A stretch of 64,000 bases of DNA from Bradyrhizobium sp. 1 (GTDB lineage Bacteria; Pseudomonadota; Alphaproteobacteria; Rhizobiales; Xanthobacteraceae). The notes under the pieces are model-generated. The model was not told the origin of the DNA, did no database searches, and worked only from the letters and a program-made list of their open reading frames with translations. Positions 21,401 through 27,884 of this stretch are shown piece by piece (positions within the stretch are counted from its first letter, which is position 1; each line of letters starts with the position of its first letter). Location: NCBI RefSeq assembly GCF_023073315.1, contig NZ_JADPJH010000002.1, positions 222,880 through 286,879 of the forward strand, read 5' to 3'. Both the position numbers and the translations under genes were made by a program.

Positions 21401-24400
21401 GGATCGGCAATCGACGCATAGGTCAGCGCGAGGCCGATACCGACCTTGCCGCCGGACATGTAGAGCGATCCGCCGCCGATGGCGATGTTCGTGGTCTGAT
21501 AGGCATCGACCTCGATCGCGCGGTTTACCCCTGTCGACTGGCCCGTGACGGTCGAGCTCTCGATGTAGGCATTGGCGCTGTCCGTCATGATGCCGACGGA
21601 TGCGGACAGCGCGACCGCATTGGCTGACGTTCCGCCGGCAACGCCTAGGGCCACGACGGTCTCGGACCCGCCATTGAGCGCCTGCACCGTCACCGAACTC
21701 TGGTTCTGCATCGTGGTGCCGTAGATATAGGCGAGCGTTGCGTTCTTCGACATCGCCGCCGCGATGGCGCCGCCGATGGCGGCTCCCTGGGAGTCAGACC
21801 CGGACATGTTGGCTGCGGCGGAGCCGGAGCCGTTGCTGAGGATCGTGTCATTGAGCGCCTGCACGACCGTATTCGTCGTCACCGCACTGGCCGTGGTGAA
21901 CTTGTTGATCGAGCTGTTCCTGATATAGGCGCTGGTCCCGAGCGAGACATCGCTCACGGACGAGCTGCCTGCAAGATCGAGTGTGAAGCCGCTCGTGCTC
22001 GCCCCCGAGCTCGAGCTGATCTTGCTCGCCGCCAACGCAATCCCAGCCGGCCCGCCCGTCGCGACGGCACCGGCGGCACCCGCCTTGTCGGCGAAGCTGG
22101 ACAATGACGGCTCGGAGATCGAAGCCGCGACGGCAGCTGCGGTAATCCGGCCTGTGGTGGTGGCGCTGATCGCGAGGTTATCGACGTTTACCAAGCCGCT
22201 TCCGCCGCTGCTGCCGGCAAACGGATCGTTGGTGCTGAACGGCCCGGGCCGGATGTCGGAATGGTTGTCGCCGATATAGGCGGCCGTGTCGGCATTCGCG
22301 CCCATATAGGCAACGGACAATCCGACTGCCGAACCACCGCCGACATTCACCGCACCGGCGATCGTCACCACCGACAGATCCTGCTGTGCCAGGATGTTGA
22401 GAGTCGGAGAAAACACACTGGCCTGACTGGAGATGGACGCGTGCGTCGTGTTGTTGAGGAAGCCGAGCGAGGTGATGCCGTTCAGCGCCAGCGCGCCGCC
22501 GGCTTTTCCGGACGACGGCGCCACCGCGACGAACTGGTCCGAGGTGATCGCGTTGACGGCGATGTCATCCGCCGCCCGCAGCGTCGCCTGGTCAGAAACG
22601 CCGGCGATCGTGCTGGTGTTGAACTGGACGAAATTGAGCGAGCCGCCCACCGAGGAACCGCCCGACGTGTTGCCGGGCAGGAAGCCGAGTGTGCCGACGT
22701 TGCCGGCGGCGTCGATCGACGCCGTCGTCGTCGTCGCCGCGATCTGGATGCTGGCGTCGTAGGTGTGGACGTCGCCGTTGTTCACCGTCGCGGACCAACT
22801 GCTGCCGCAAGCCGCTGTCGTGCATGTTGCGGTCAGGCGGGCGCTGCCGGCCACCCACGCCGTGGTGTTGTTGTTCACGACGAAATGGTTGATCGATCCG
22901 GCGACGGCGGCGGTATCGCCGGCGTCGGCCGTGGCGTTGGCATAACTTGTCAGGATGTTGCCGCCGACGCCGAGATTGCCATTGAGGTGACTGATAACCT
23001 CGGTCAATCCGTCCCACTTCAGCCAGGTATTGGTAATCGGCATCCAGGTGCTGGCATCGACGGCGACGTTGGCCGCATTGATCAGGGTGCCGCCGCCGAC
23101 ATAGGCGTTCGAATTGTGGTTGAAATTGCCCCAGGCAACCGCGGCGCTGATCGCGACGCCCTCGCCGGTTGATGCGTTCGACGTGATCGCAGCAGCCGTC
23201 GCGTTGCTCCGCACGCCCCGGTCGACGAGATTGCTGACGACGGCGACGTTGCCGCTGACATAGAGGCTGGGTGCGCCACCGCTTGGATTTTGTCCGATCG
23301 ATGCCGTCGCGTTTTCGGTGCTGTTGGCCAGCGACAGCGCGGCAGCCGCCTTCAAATCGAAGTTCACCGGAAACAGCGGGACCATCTGCTGGGCGATCAA
23401 CGGACTAAGGGTCGGCGAGGAAACCATGAACTCCTGGATCGCGCCGATCAGGGCCGGTGTTCCGACGATGGTCGAGGCCATGGTCGAGTTGCTCGTGGTG
23501 TTCGACGTCGCCTCGACCGTCACGGAGCCGTTCATCCGGGACGACGCGCTGGTGCCCAGTGACGAGCCGAGCTTTGCGGTCGCCGACGTGGTGACGTCGC
23601 TGATGGCGAGCGCTCCGCCGATGCCCCCGCTCGCGTTCGGCGTGCTCAGCGCAACCGATGTGGCACCGGTCGAGAACGAGTTGTTGTTGATCGCACGCAG
23701 CGTCAGTGAATTGCCGGATGCAATCACGGTGCCGACGGAAAGGTTGGCACCAGTCGCGACATTAGCCGTGGTCGAGACCGAGCCGGTAGAATAGGCAACG
23801 GTCTCGACGAATTGTGCGCTGGAGGTCGCCGCGACCGCGGTCACGTTCAGCGTGGCGTCGTTGGTGGCGTGGATGGCGAGGTCGCCGCCCGCGCTGATCG
23901 TGGCGCCCGAGGCCACGTTGGTCGTGACGTTGGCGTCGAGCTTGCCGACGACAGCGGCGGCGCCGATCGGCGAGCCGCCGAGCAATGTGCTCGCCAGTGC
24001 CGGATCCTGCGCCGTTTCCGAGCCATGAGAGGCGATCAGGATGTTGCCGGCGCCGTTGATGTTGGCGTTGCCGTTGATGTTGACCGTCGCCGTGGCGCTC
24101 GCGGCCACATAGCCGCCGTTGATGCCGAGCAGCGAGGCCGCAAGCGTGGTGCCCACCAGCGTGAAGAGGCCGGGGACCGAGCTCGTGAAGCTGGACGTCG
24201 CGGTCGACGTCGCGCCGATCGTGATGTCGCCGCCCGTGATCTGCCCGTCGACCATGATCCCTGTGGTCGCGGTCGCCTGGCCCGACAGCTTGGTGTCGCT
24301 CGCCGTCGCCGTCAGCGTCACGCTACCGTTGGCGTAGTTGGAGCCACCGAAATCGACCACCTTGGCTAGAATCCTGGCGCCGTTCGAAATGGTGATATTC

Positions 24401-25725
24401 GGCGCGTCGATGGTGACGTTGTTGGCATTGCCGGTCGAATGACCATTGGCATCGAGCCGCCGGGCATCGATCAGCGCATGTGCCAGCATCGTGATCGAAT
24501 TGTCGGCCTGGACGAGATAGGTGGCGCCGGCGCTCAGCCCGGCAAGCGCGTTGGCGATCGAGGCGTTCGACAGGGTCACCCCGGTGTCGCCCTGGCTGGC
24601 GTCTCCGATGACCACGTCGGTCGGGTCGAACAGCAGCGTTCCGGCCTTGCCGTTCTCCGCCGCCAGGTTGATGGAAGCTCCGCTGCCGACGTCGATGACG
24701 CCATTGGCGCTGAAGTCGACCAGACCGGCGTTGCCGGTCTTCGCACTCGCATTGAAAACCGCACCGCCCGCCACCGTCAGGTTCTGCGCCGCCTTGAGCC
24801 GGATCTCGCCGGCACCGCCGGTCGTGCTGGCGATATCGAGCTTCGCCTTCTTGCCGATATCGATGTTGTTGCCGGCCTGGACCGTGATGTTGCTCGGTGT
24901 CGTGGTCTTGCTCTGCGCGGTCAGGCGCCCGTTGACCCTGGCATTGTTGACGGCGCCGATATGGATCGAGCCGTTGCTGACGCTGATCGAACTGGCGCTG
25001 CGCAGGCCCTTGGAATTGACCGAGGCGGCGAACTTCGCGGCGTGATCGAGATTGGCGATGTCGCGCTGGGTGGCGCCGCCGACAAACACGTTCTGCCCGG
25101 TCAGGCGCACGCCATCGATCGCGTTGACCCGGCCGTAGATGCGGATGTTACCGTCCGGCGAGACCGGAAACGAACCCGCCATCAAATTGCCGACCGCCGT
25201 GCCGTTGATTGCCCCTCCCGGGCCGATCAGGCTGTCGGTGAACTCGCGCGTCGGCGTCGAGACATTGAGGCTGCCGACGTTCACCGTACCGGAACGGCCG
25301 ACGACAAAGCCCTTGGGATCGGCGAAATAGACGTTACCGCCGATCGCACCGTTCATGTACGAATTGAGCGTGCCGTTGACGTAGACCGGCGCGTCGCGAA
25401 CGATATTGACGAGGTTTTGCGCCCCCGTCGGCAGTTGCAGATTAACGGTATTGCCCTGGCCGACACTGAACTGCGAGAACGAGTTGAAGGCGTTGTTGCC
25501 CGAGACCGTCGACGTCGTGACGTTGGTGACGCCGCCGGAGGTCTGCAGGCTGGTCCCGGTACGGCCGTCCGGCGTGATCACGTTCGCCGTCTGCGCCTGA
25601 ACGCGGACGCTGTATACCGGCAGGAAGACCATCTGCATCGCACAGAGCAGTGACATCGAGCGGAAGCGCGCAAGCCCCCGCAGCGTCAGCTCGCTATTGT
25701 CTCGCGTCGCAGACGGTCCGCGCAT
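9397..25725 (-). CDS. Giant TpsA filamentous-haemagglutinin/leukotoxin-like exoprotein (5442 aa)
   Basis: Secreted beta-helical surface or released protein exported by the downstream TpsB. One uninterrupted frame of 5442 codons. Residues 1-45 form an extended signal ending near VQAQ; GAGG lies 7 nt before the ATG at 25725. Residues about 46-300 are the TPS (filamentous haemagglutinin N-terminal) domain, with DPKG at 136-139 in the place of the usual NPNG. About 540-2950 is a long array of LktA-like repeats, each containing an AYI/AYV-type strand and gly/ser/ala turns. About 3150-4030 is a different, Tyr- and Cys-containing region, then about 4030-5300 is another beta-helix with 115-residue repeats. 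The last about 110 residues form a basic-ended tail. Twelve cysteines outside the signal appear only as six close pairs. Adhesin is the likely role; toxicity or biofilm function cannot be judged. No C-terminal CDI-type toxin or immunity gene is evident. Confidence 0.93.
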   Translation of the reverse strand: MRGPSATRDNSELTLRGLARFRSMSLLCAMQMVFLPVYSVRVQAQTANVITPDGRTGTSLQTSGGVTNVTTSTVSGNNAFNSFSQFSVGQGNTVNLQLPTGAQNLVNIVRDAPVYVNGTLNSYMNGAIGGNVYFADPKGFVVGRSGTVNVGSLNVSTPTREFTDSLIGPGGAINGTAVGNLMAGSFPVSPDGNIRIYGRVNAIDGVRLTGQNVFVGGATQRDIANLDHAAKFAASVNSKGLRSASSISVSNGSIHIGAVNNARVNGRLTAQSKTTTPSNITVQAGNNIDIGKKAKLDIASTTGGAGEIRLKAAQNLTVAGGAVFNASAKTGNAGLVDFSANGVIDVGSGASINLAAENGKAGTLLFDPTDVVIGDASQGDTGVTLSNASIANALAGLSAGATYLVQADNSITMLAHALIDARRLDANGHSTGNANNVTIDAPNITISNGARILAKVVDFGGSNYANGSVTLTATASDTKLSGQATATTGIMVDGQITGGDITIGATSTATSSFTSSVPGLFTLVGTTLAASLLGINGGYVAASATATVNINGNANINGAGNILIASHGSETAQDPALASTLLGGSPIGAAAVVGKLDANVTTNVASGATISAGGDLAIHATNDATLNVTAVAATSSAQFVETVAYSTGSVSTTANVATGANLSVGTVIASGNSLTLRAINNNSFSTGATSVALSTPNASGGIGGALAISDVTTSATAKLGSSLGTSASSRMNGSVTVEATSNTTSNSTMASTIVGTPALIGAIQEFMVSSPTLSPLIAQQMVPLFPVNFDLKAAAALSLANSTENATASIGQNPSGGAPSLYVSGNVAVVSNLVDRGVRSNATAAAITSNASTGEGVAISAAVAWGNFNHNSNAYVGGGTLINAANVAVDASTWMPITNTWLKWDGLTEVISHLNGNLGVGGNILTSYANATADAGDTAAVAGSINHFVVNNNTTAWVAGSARLTATCTTAACGSSWSATVNNGDVHTYDASIQIAATTTTASIDAAGNVGTLGFLPGNTSGGSSVGGSLNFVQFNTSTIAGVSDQATLRAADDIAVNAITSDQFVAVAPSSGKAGGALALNGITSLGFLNNTTHASISSQASVFSPTLNILAQQDLSVVTIAGAVNVGGGSAVGLSVAYMGANADTAAYIGDNHSDIRPGPFSTNDPFAGSSGGSGLVNVDNLAISATTTGRITAAAVAASISEPSLSSFADKAGAAGAVATGGPAGIALAASKISSSSGASTSGFTLDLAGSSSVSDVSLGTSAYIRNSSINKFTTASAVTTNTVVQALNDTILSNGSGSAAANMSGSDSQGAAIGGAIAAAMSKNATLAYIYGTTMQNQSSVTVQALNGGSETVVALGVAGGTSANAVALSASVGIMTDSANAYIESSTVTGQSTGVNRAIEVDAYQTTNIAIGGGSLYMSGGKVGIGLALTYASIADPAGGNATEAHIRSTSISNYDSLLVLADSASVIAAGAASGGAGANANGLAGAIVVDEITPTTTAYINGAAMVINVGRVTVLADSGAVSALDTALGNLVKKSNNNHLASDTCTAANGSGGQNCVDFSAAALNDGTANGPGASIVSVAGTIQAGKNNVGASIVYNTIATTHSAYIANVLLTAGVNGNVNVSALDTTKIQSVTIGFGLATGQFAGVGGTTISSIANTVSASIGNNLSSASQSAITAKSISVSASDNSSITGTAAVAGASTQGSAAGLALVYSSIANNVSAGVTGSKLTASGNVAVSANSNASISTVAVGIAMSSQVGLAGSVATNLLGTNVTASISAAGANGINGADVTATNNVGVVAGNNDKAAVFAGAVSISKGAGGGAGSLVTNRITGATAAYISGANTQVDALGTSSTDTLSVNNGTLVHAFDLGTAHAPSDSTPDLSENQDTVRGLAVVASSHQAVVANVASLAASSGIAIMINPITNVMSGATRAYIDSAAIDTRLTSSTLAPQIEVAASSFSYSGTLGAGIIPPTGNGGGGATIISTTMSRDTRAYITNATVGGVQSTSPTVGAVTVKANAEQDASSIAIGFNTGSVGLNVFQATTEAYFDGGALTAASLTVNANNNTGIFSANGSGAYGSQAAIGAAFLVQVSANRTEAYVGDEFHYQGNGAAHTTALNLSGALDVEANTKNRFEAYAVGGALSTGTAAIAGMANIEIANNTTIAGVYDTTLQSATGGAAGAVTINANEDVAIKEIAGALAIGASGGGVGVGAAANVIVFKSQTVAESRNSNLNSSGAINVNALSTKEVLSYAVTAGIGGSVGIGATVGVIIIGTNTADPDTQGEQTGQLNQGGNGTIASVNAGTNSSHGSNAVASGTAGNPNNANVTSTYNVSSVLTGGNDGVTAQIAGGNVTGTQVNVTATSANAAKMYLLGAGFAKNVGIGAGIGYTSVSSSVFANLSAIVAAPSVNVAAVVKDATTGPYAGKTIDTEAIAGGAALYFGADAAVAVGNVANTVTAQLGGEVTGTGGTGVAVMALDSSTQVVFTGGVTGGAVAVGASIATAGRSSSVAAKVLDDATVDTSTLAVGASGAGTLTTTSTALGGGIVAGVGADAEAHENSTVLAEIGSGASITTSAAGVGTLVTASIMPNLSSSAIGVSVGGGAVGVAVAKSTVGATVTADVGDNVTFSGGALAVTAMALVPTGGTTTYAWALAGGGGSLIGAQGSLAQASENATVSAYGGTGITLPNGDVVIAAQNDSAQYAQATGLSTGFLALGATVAQTSSSAHTYAYLGAPANMDATHLNHTDYTGILQITATGTDTNVSNATVGAGGTYAGAAAVATTSSTAVTDARFDGGTTDDTLYFGGLSVKAKHTTNYAASGDAYQASTAGVSAGQAQNDVDSTTTAEIGTHLIINSAGGNIVVISNDIVNQAGGGARSGSGGSFSGAAALSDSHVTQTVTTNIGAGTVLSLNGDPRTATGVIDIEAYNTLNTQDTASLATASFFAGGGAESNMTANATLAVNIHARELFSVGKIYVGTAAKMAASNNANASLYGAIAGVGASTNTWVHADQDVTVDSGTTIQAWRDINIFAGMSGDTITFSSIQATATTVVYNNTAIPISALYRGTANASGDSRLTLADGSRVLGVRDIYLGATQGQVTASGNGSNYNPYLDIFSAKNSDNHSHTSGTGDVALNGMVVAGINDDVTITIDLGASAPTLSTTSPYSSLSTTLEYVADVDHFSPVMTWNHQALQYTIVGSFNPYQNIVNQLATLTGLTAAQIRTQLAASTSAHPATMSPSGADSTGDFQRQINALIQQAPYTSDAAGNAFAFGDILVSAGNVSILAQKLTGNSVSGHTAPSVTALSSPKIKVENRGLDFMDFANLTVTNVTGGNITYRQIDHVDPDSHSNVTFTATPSATPIIDISATYNRIDPSTGLGVDDNGNQLTRKPDIYFDGIVTNEGGLLKITSQLGSVVASQSLNAATIQMVAPNGSFIFLGGLGSFYNSNHDVTSQWAGVEYKPADNDTLTAVMAAATYLGAYGAYAYSPHIGDGGNHPYFYYCCVDGHSGVQQTAANSTVFTARMLMTYYDGLSLYSAIFLPMGNGSPNGGGGSVGSTATLAAMEGPTVQTISTAPWEQNTYTGQGVYSNTTYDYTTTSTDAQGHTTTTNHTSTFYSPFNCSGCSAYFQVVNIQNDVITPRTANTNASSNWSSTTPSGYQNPANAPFILGQAIIISAGVINVNGLIQSGTSSNYSVDIGGGVLSAINSLKTSNNGADFAQAQANARNGSYYDITAAATTQVSSDIKIGVKYNALTDQIMVNGVVQGSGGYVYLNGKIISTSTDGTAQGTIAVKGGAGTINVNNSTGLQLVTNTINTGVSAPSVIQIVDQLQQQTTWYVYNPSASGGQQVSTYRTNSVNASQYTGSMLTGLSGTAGIQYAVKPNMYYQWVDTATLDRPTTSTQFDYGWHYTPNASGDNWTRTVSLVENVMQATGGGGNTGQLQTANFQEVVTATGSYHGGGYNTSAGLCCGADGHYDWFQQIYDHLTLTLTNTVKASNPINIQFSGGGASTVNVSSNSGIVINGPINNLSGDTTVIATGANSAITSGANANNPMISGNNVTLSADGGIGTRGTNGVPVQVQVYGGSLKADTIDRDIAIAAIGSLSINQVKVNSAGSTPQGSVFISATGDINSASPYNVANPVVIGKNVEINSTAGAIGATSAVVNGASTLTNINPLVIQATGTVQASGAVDGGVLDSASATGAYIVQSKGDLRLGTIQSTGGPVFLEAAGSDGNPASILNGRAAVGLTQAQSQHLQDVWTSLDLLSGSAATNAVNSYQSMVTSAYNDYFQLKNIAFQNGTYNLTSVGETVLRAQVAAKLGIAPASVSTTDIKVEATTRFLRDQFLLGKLTTDELKSSLTTLLGTAQTDPLGTVFGSSLSTTLFTKLFDGVSTANQRMPSNTALQTALNTYNANYTFTLASTERVYGIITAGAQWTQSQLAYTVSSSALGAAPPPIDENVVANVSANQIMLYAPHGSVGNSAAPQTFTFTSVDSSSLTPEQRGLLATAGPGQLTVGAITDPTTHVTTYTVSLSQQNLVVVDNPIAISAKALTNVYLGSKNSLTLGGITANYGPIAAAQANGIEVIGRGDVKLDAVNSITAAAGVTGTPVISGDIGNLTLIAEHGNVGAPGTAGSNPATNANAIQIAFADPSNDQLDQVSSAQGIYLKQTTGDLILGNISAGNAIQLAASGSIYAEAGFTDRSAIHILGTDLDLRAGGSIGFNGSTFQPLQVNISGAVTGSAVGDLSILAVTGDLMVGTSGAFGTLTAGGALTLNVPRGALTINADITSDGLMQLLANRGMTFAAGTSAAPVVATSNSNGVTLVAATLSMDAYSAINAAGLISVTTTGDATIGQLNSSLSYAAASNAPSIIVTAGGVASLGAIIDNGDGQIKFVASGSGAGLSLSASNGIGSATSRFGFNAARLSASASAGGLYLKALTDTEASLLSAVKGNVDILGTGGLTLDQVLAGTATGASGSFKAVANNGSIVIGTAESSGSQTIRATQNVTFKALTTTGNSGDVGNINVNADNGYIRAQMALAGGVVTQGSVLANGSARLIAAGTNTGHNLTATTGNAVLSGTVVHWDNLTAGGTLDVTATAGGITVGTAISGGTQTLHAVNDIVFSQLTTTGIPGDAGDLIVKSDTGSLRGGSISAHGDTHFEVAGSVSLDRISGDIVKMTSSGDLTIGWISVVRELDLAADTINVKGEQIRSNPAIPLIMNVTGYNGGVAKSANISIDPDSIIINQFRVVDANFWTDAHAVAILNGYVPGQLMLTTATQQVLLNNRTPAPSNWPTLQLYQPGGVFTMAQIGNANVTNAYVVLYTGDVSASVTNYGPGHTCCYGFTGASMVRNIPVDGEGRESIETWLAKRDGGTFYLLGLSGQARLDALLMPRPVETIGSGPAVNIEGLNDLRKLRRQGQRVGRPGWKDAAVETAKPAVGRLAQAW

Positions 25726-25797
25726 TTCAGATCCTCGTCATCGGCATTGGCGCCGATCCACAACCGGGTGGGAGAATGTCGAGCGAAGCGTCCGGCA

Positions 25798-26547
25798 TCA
25801 GAACTGGCCGGGCGGCAGCTTGAAGATGTCGGGGCTCTTGGCGTCGGCCACGTAGAACAGCAGCAGGCTGGTCGGCGTCAGCACACGCTGATTGTTCTCC
25901 TTGTTCTCGAACGTGCCCTGGAGCAGCAGGATCACCGAGCGATCCTTGGCATCGCTGCCGCGGAACATCACGATGCCGCCGGCGACGGGCATGTTGACCG
26001 CGATGGAGTCGGGCTTGAAGCCCTCGCCCATGAAATGGGCGCGCAGGATGTTGGCGTTGGAGAACAGCTTCTCCGGCGTGATCGCCGCATCGGTCCCCTT
26101 CGACCAGACCGCACCGACCTGGATCAGCGATTTGGACTTGTAGCCGAACACGTAGGAGAGCTCGGCGGTGCCGCCATTCGGCAGCAATTCGGGAACGGAG
26201 AGCAGCAGGCTATGCGTCAGTTCGGACGCGTTGTCCTGGGCCCTGATCGCATCGGGCTTGGCGCTGAAGTCCTTGACCATCGCCGCGCGCGCGTCGGCTT
26301 CGGTCATGCCGAACCTCGCGGAGCGGAAGCCGTCGATCGCCTTGATCGTCTTGTCGTCCGCACCGGCGGTCGGCGCCTCGGTCGCAGCAGCGACCGGAGC
26401 ACCGGCGGCAACAGGTGCCGCACCGGCAGCGGCGGCTCTGGGTGCGGCCTTTTGCTTCGGCACAACTCCCTGCTGTGCCGCAAGCGGCCCGGCTGCAACG
26501 GATGTGAGGAGACCGACGAGAGCCGGCACAAGATAGATTTTGCGCAT
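25798..26547 (-). CDS. Secreted protein of unknown function encoded upstream of tpsA
   Basis: I do not recognise the family. From ATG 26547 the product is 249 residues; AAAGG 6 nt upstream supports this start over the TTG at 26565. It opens with a signal peptide (MRKIYLVPALVGLLTSVAAGPLAAQ), then an Ala/Pro-rich low-complexity linker to about residue 62, then a compact alpha/beta region with FRSARFGMTEADARAAM, a motif seen in proteins with a folded periplasmic domain, and an amphipathic beta-rich C-terminal half. No lipobox or transmembrane helix follows the signal. It ends 72 bp before tpsA on the same strand, so it is probably the first gene of the tpsA-tpsB operon and could be a periplasmic accessory factor. 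Confidence 0.75.
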   Translation of the reverse strand: MRKIYLVPALVGLLTSVAAGPLAAQQGVVPKQKAAPRAAAAGAAPVAAGAPVAAATEAPTAGADDKTIKAIDGFRSARFGMTEADARAAMVKDFSAKPDAIRAQDNASELTHSLLLSVPELLPNGGTAELSYVFGYKSKSLIQVGAVWSKGTDAAITPEKLFSNANILRAHFMGEGFKPDSIAVNMPVAGGIVMFRGSDAKDRSVILLLQGTFENKENNQRVLTPTSLLLFYVADAKSPDIFKLPPGQF

Positions 26548-26840
26548 CGAAAACCTTTGAAACAAACCTGAAACAACACTTCAAAAATCAACAGCTGCGA
26601 ATCGACTTCTCCGAACCGTCGTCGCAACCGAGACGGAAATTGTTGCAACGCCACAAGGCGTTACAAAGCATCGCGAAGCAGACAAATTTCGAAACAGCGA
26701 TTCTTCGGCTGGCGTAGGAATACGGTAACGGGCTGCCGAATGCTGCGAATGAACATTCATAAACGCTCTTTTTCATCAATTGTGGTCGTCAGGCTTTCGC
26801 GTTATGCACATGGTCAGGGCCAACTTTTGCGAAATATTTC
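26548..26840. promoter_or_regulatory. Divergent regulatory region between the tpsA operon and the sensor operon
   Basis: About 290 bp without a gene, locally richer in A+T than its surroundings. It holds two symmetric elements: AACGCC-ACAA-GGCGTT at 26647-26662 (perfect 6-bp arms, in the leader of the tpsA operon) and GAATG-AA-CATTC at 26747-26758 (perfect 5-bp arms, between the two gene sets). Either may be a regulator site or an RNA hairpin. No consensus -35/-10 pair could be assigned with confidence. Confidence 0.45.
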
Positions 26841-27884
26841 ATGACTGAGCGGACCGCTCCTGCCCGCGTTGTGCCGGCGGTCGCGCGCCGCGATTTCCTT
26901 CGCCTTGCGGGCGCAACCGCTGCGGGATGGATTACGCTTGGCGCAACGCCGGATCGCATGCGGGTCGTCGCCTCGCTGACCGCATTGTCGCTCGACGACG
27001 AACTGACCAGACGGAGCATGACCGAAGCTGCGACCACGCGACTTGGCGGTCTCATCGCAGGCTTGAGGCAACGAGGCTGGGTCGAAGGGGTCAATTTCCG
27101 CTTCGAGCTCCGCTCGAGCTTCGGCGGACCAGACAAGTTGAAGAGCGCCATCCAGGAGCTCATCGATCTCAAACCCGACGTCATCCTGACCGGCTCGACA
27201 GGTGAAACCGCGGCCGTCCTGGCCGCCACGAAAACGATTCCGATCGTCTTCGCGACCTCCAACGATCCCGTCGGCAACGGCTTCGTCGAGAGCCTCGCGC
27301 ATCCCGGCGGTAGCGTTACAGGCTTCACCAGCAGCACCCCCGAGATGGGCGGCAAATGGCTTCAGCTCATCAAGGAGGCCGTTCCCGATATCGCGCGTGT
27401 CGGCGTGCTGTTCAATCCGACGACAACGCCTCGCGCCGGGCGCTACTATCTCGACTCGCTTGAACAGGAGGCCGCGACATCCGGTGTCGACGTGGTGCTC
27501 GCCCCCGTCGGCAAGCCGGTGGAGATCGAGGCGGCGATCGGCCGCTTTTCCCAGCCGCCAAAGGCTGCGATGATCTCGCTGGTCGACAGCTTCCTGGTGG
27601 TGAACCGCCAGGCGATCATTGAAGCAACGGCGAAGTATCGCGTCCCCATGATCTATCCGTTCCACTATTTCATGGATGCGGGCGGACTGATGAGCTACGG
27701 GCCGACGCTCGAAGTACGCTCGGCCGACTATGTCGATCTCATCCTGCGCGGCACCAAGCCCGGCGATCTGCCGGTGCAATCACCGCGGAAATACGAGCTC
27801 CTGATCAACCGCACGGTCGCCCGCTCGCTCGGTTTGACCATTCCATTCACGCTGCTCGCGCGAGCCGACGAGATCCGCGAGTGA
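26841..27884 (+). CDS. ABC-type periplasmic substrate-binding protein (ABC_sub_bind/TrpX-like), probable sensor subunit
   Basis: 347 residues. A Tat-like signal, ARRDFLRLAGATAAG, is followed by a two-lobed binding-protein domain of the ABC_sub_bind (COG2984) type, recognised from GLRQRGWVEGVNFRFE, DVILTGSTGETAAVLAATKTIPIVFA, NDPVGNGFVESLAHPGGSVTGF and KWLQLIKEAVPDIARVGVLFNP. In many proteins of this family the cargo is an amino acid or aromatic compound, but ligand specificity cannot be read here. No permease or ATPase gene adjoins it. Its stop overlaps the GTG start of a hybrid histidine kinase, which suggests that ligand-bound protein is sensed by that kinase rather than feeding a transporter. 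Confidence 0.85.
   Translation: MTERTAPARVVPAVARRDFLRLAGATAAGWITLGATPDRMRVVASLTALSLDDELTRRSMTEAATTRLGGLIAGLRQRGWVEGVNFRFELRSSFGGPDKLKSAIQELIDLKPDVILTGSTGETAAVLAATKTIPIVFATSNDPVGNGFVESLAHPGGSVTGFTSSTPEMGGKWLQLIKEAVPDIARVGVLFNPTTTPRAGRYYLDSLEQEAATSGVDVVLAPVGKPVEIEAAIGRFSQPPKAAMISLVDSFLVVNRQAIIEATAKYRVPMIYPFHYFMDAGGLMSYGPTLEVRSADYVDLILRGTKPGDLPVQSPRKYELLINRTVARSLGLTIPFTLLARADEIRE

Noticed and set aside
24439..25653. Long plus-strand frame of 404 codons opposite the TpsA N-terminus
   Set aside because: Antisense shadow of the TPS domain coding sequence; composition is that of reversed Gly/Ala/Thr codons.
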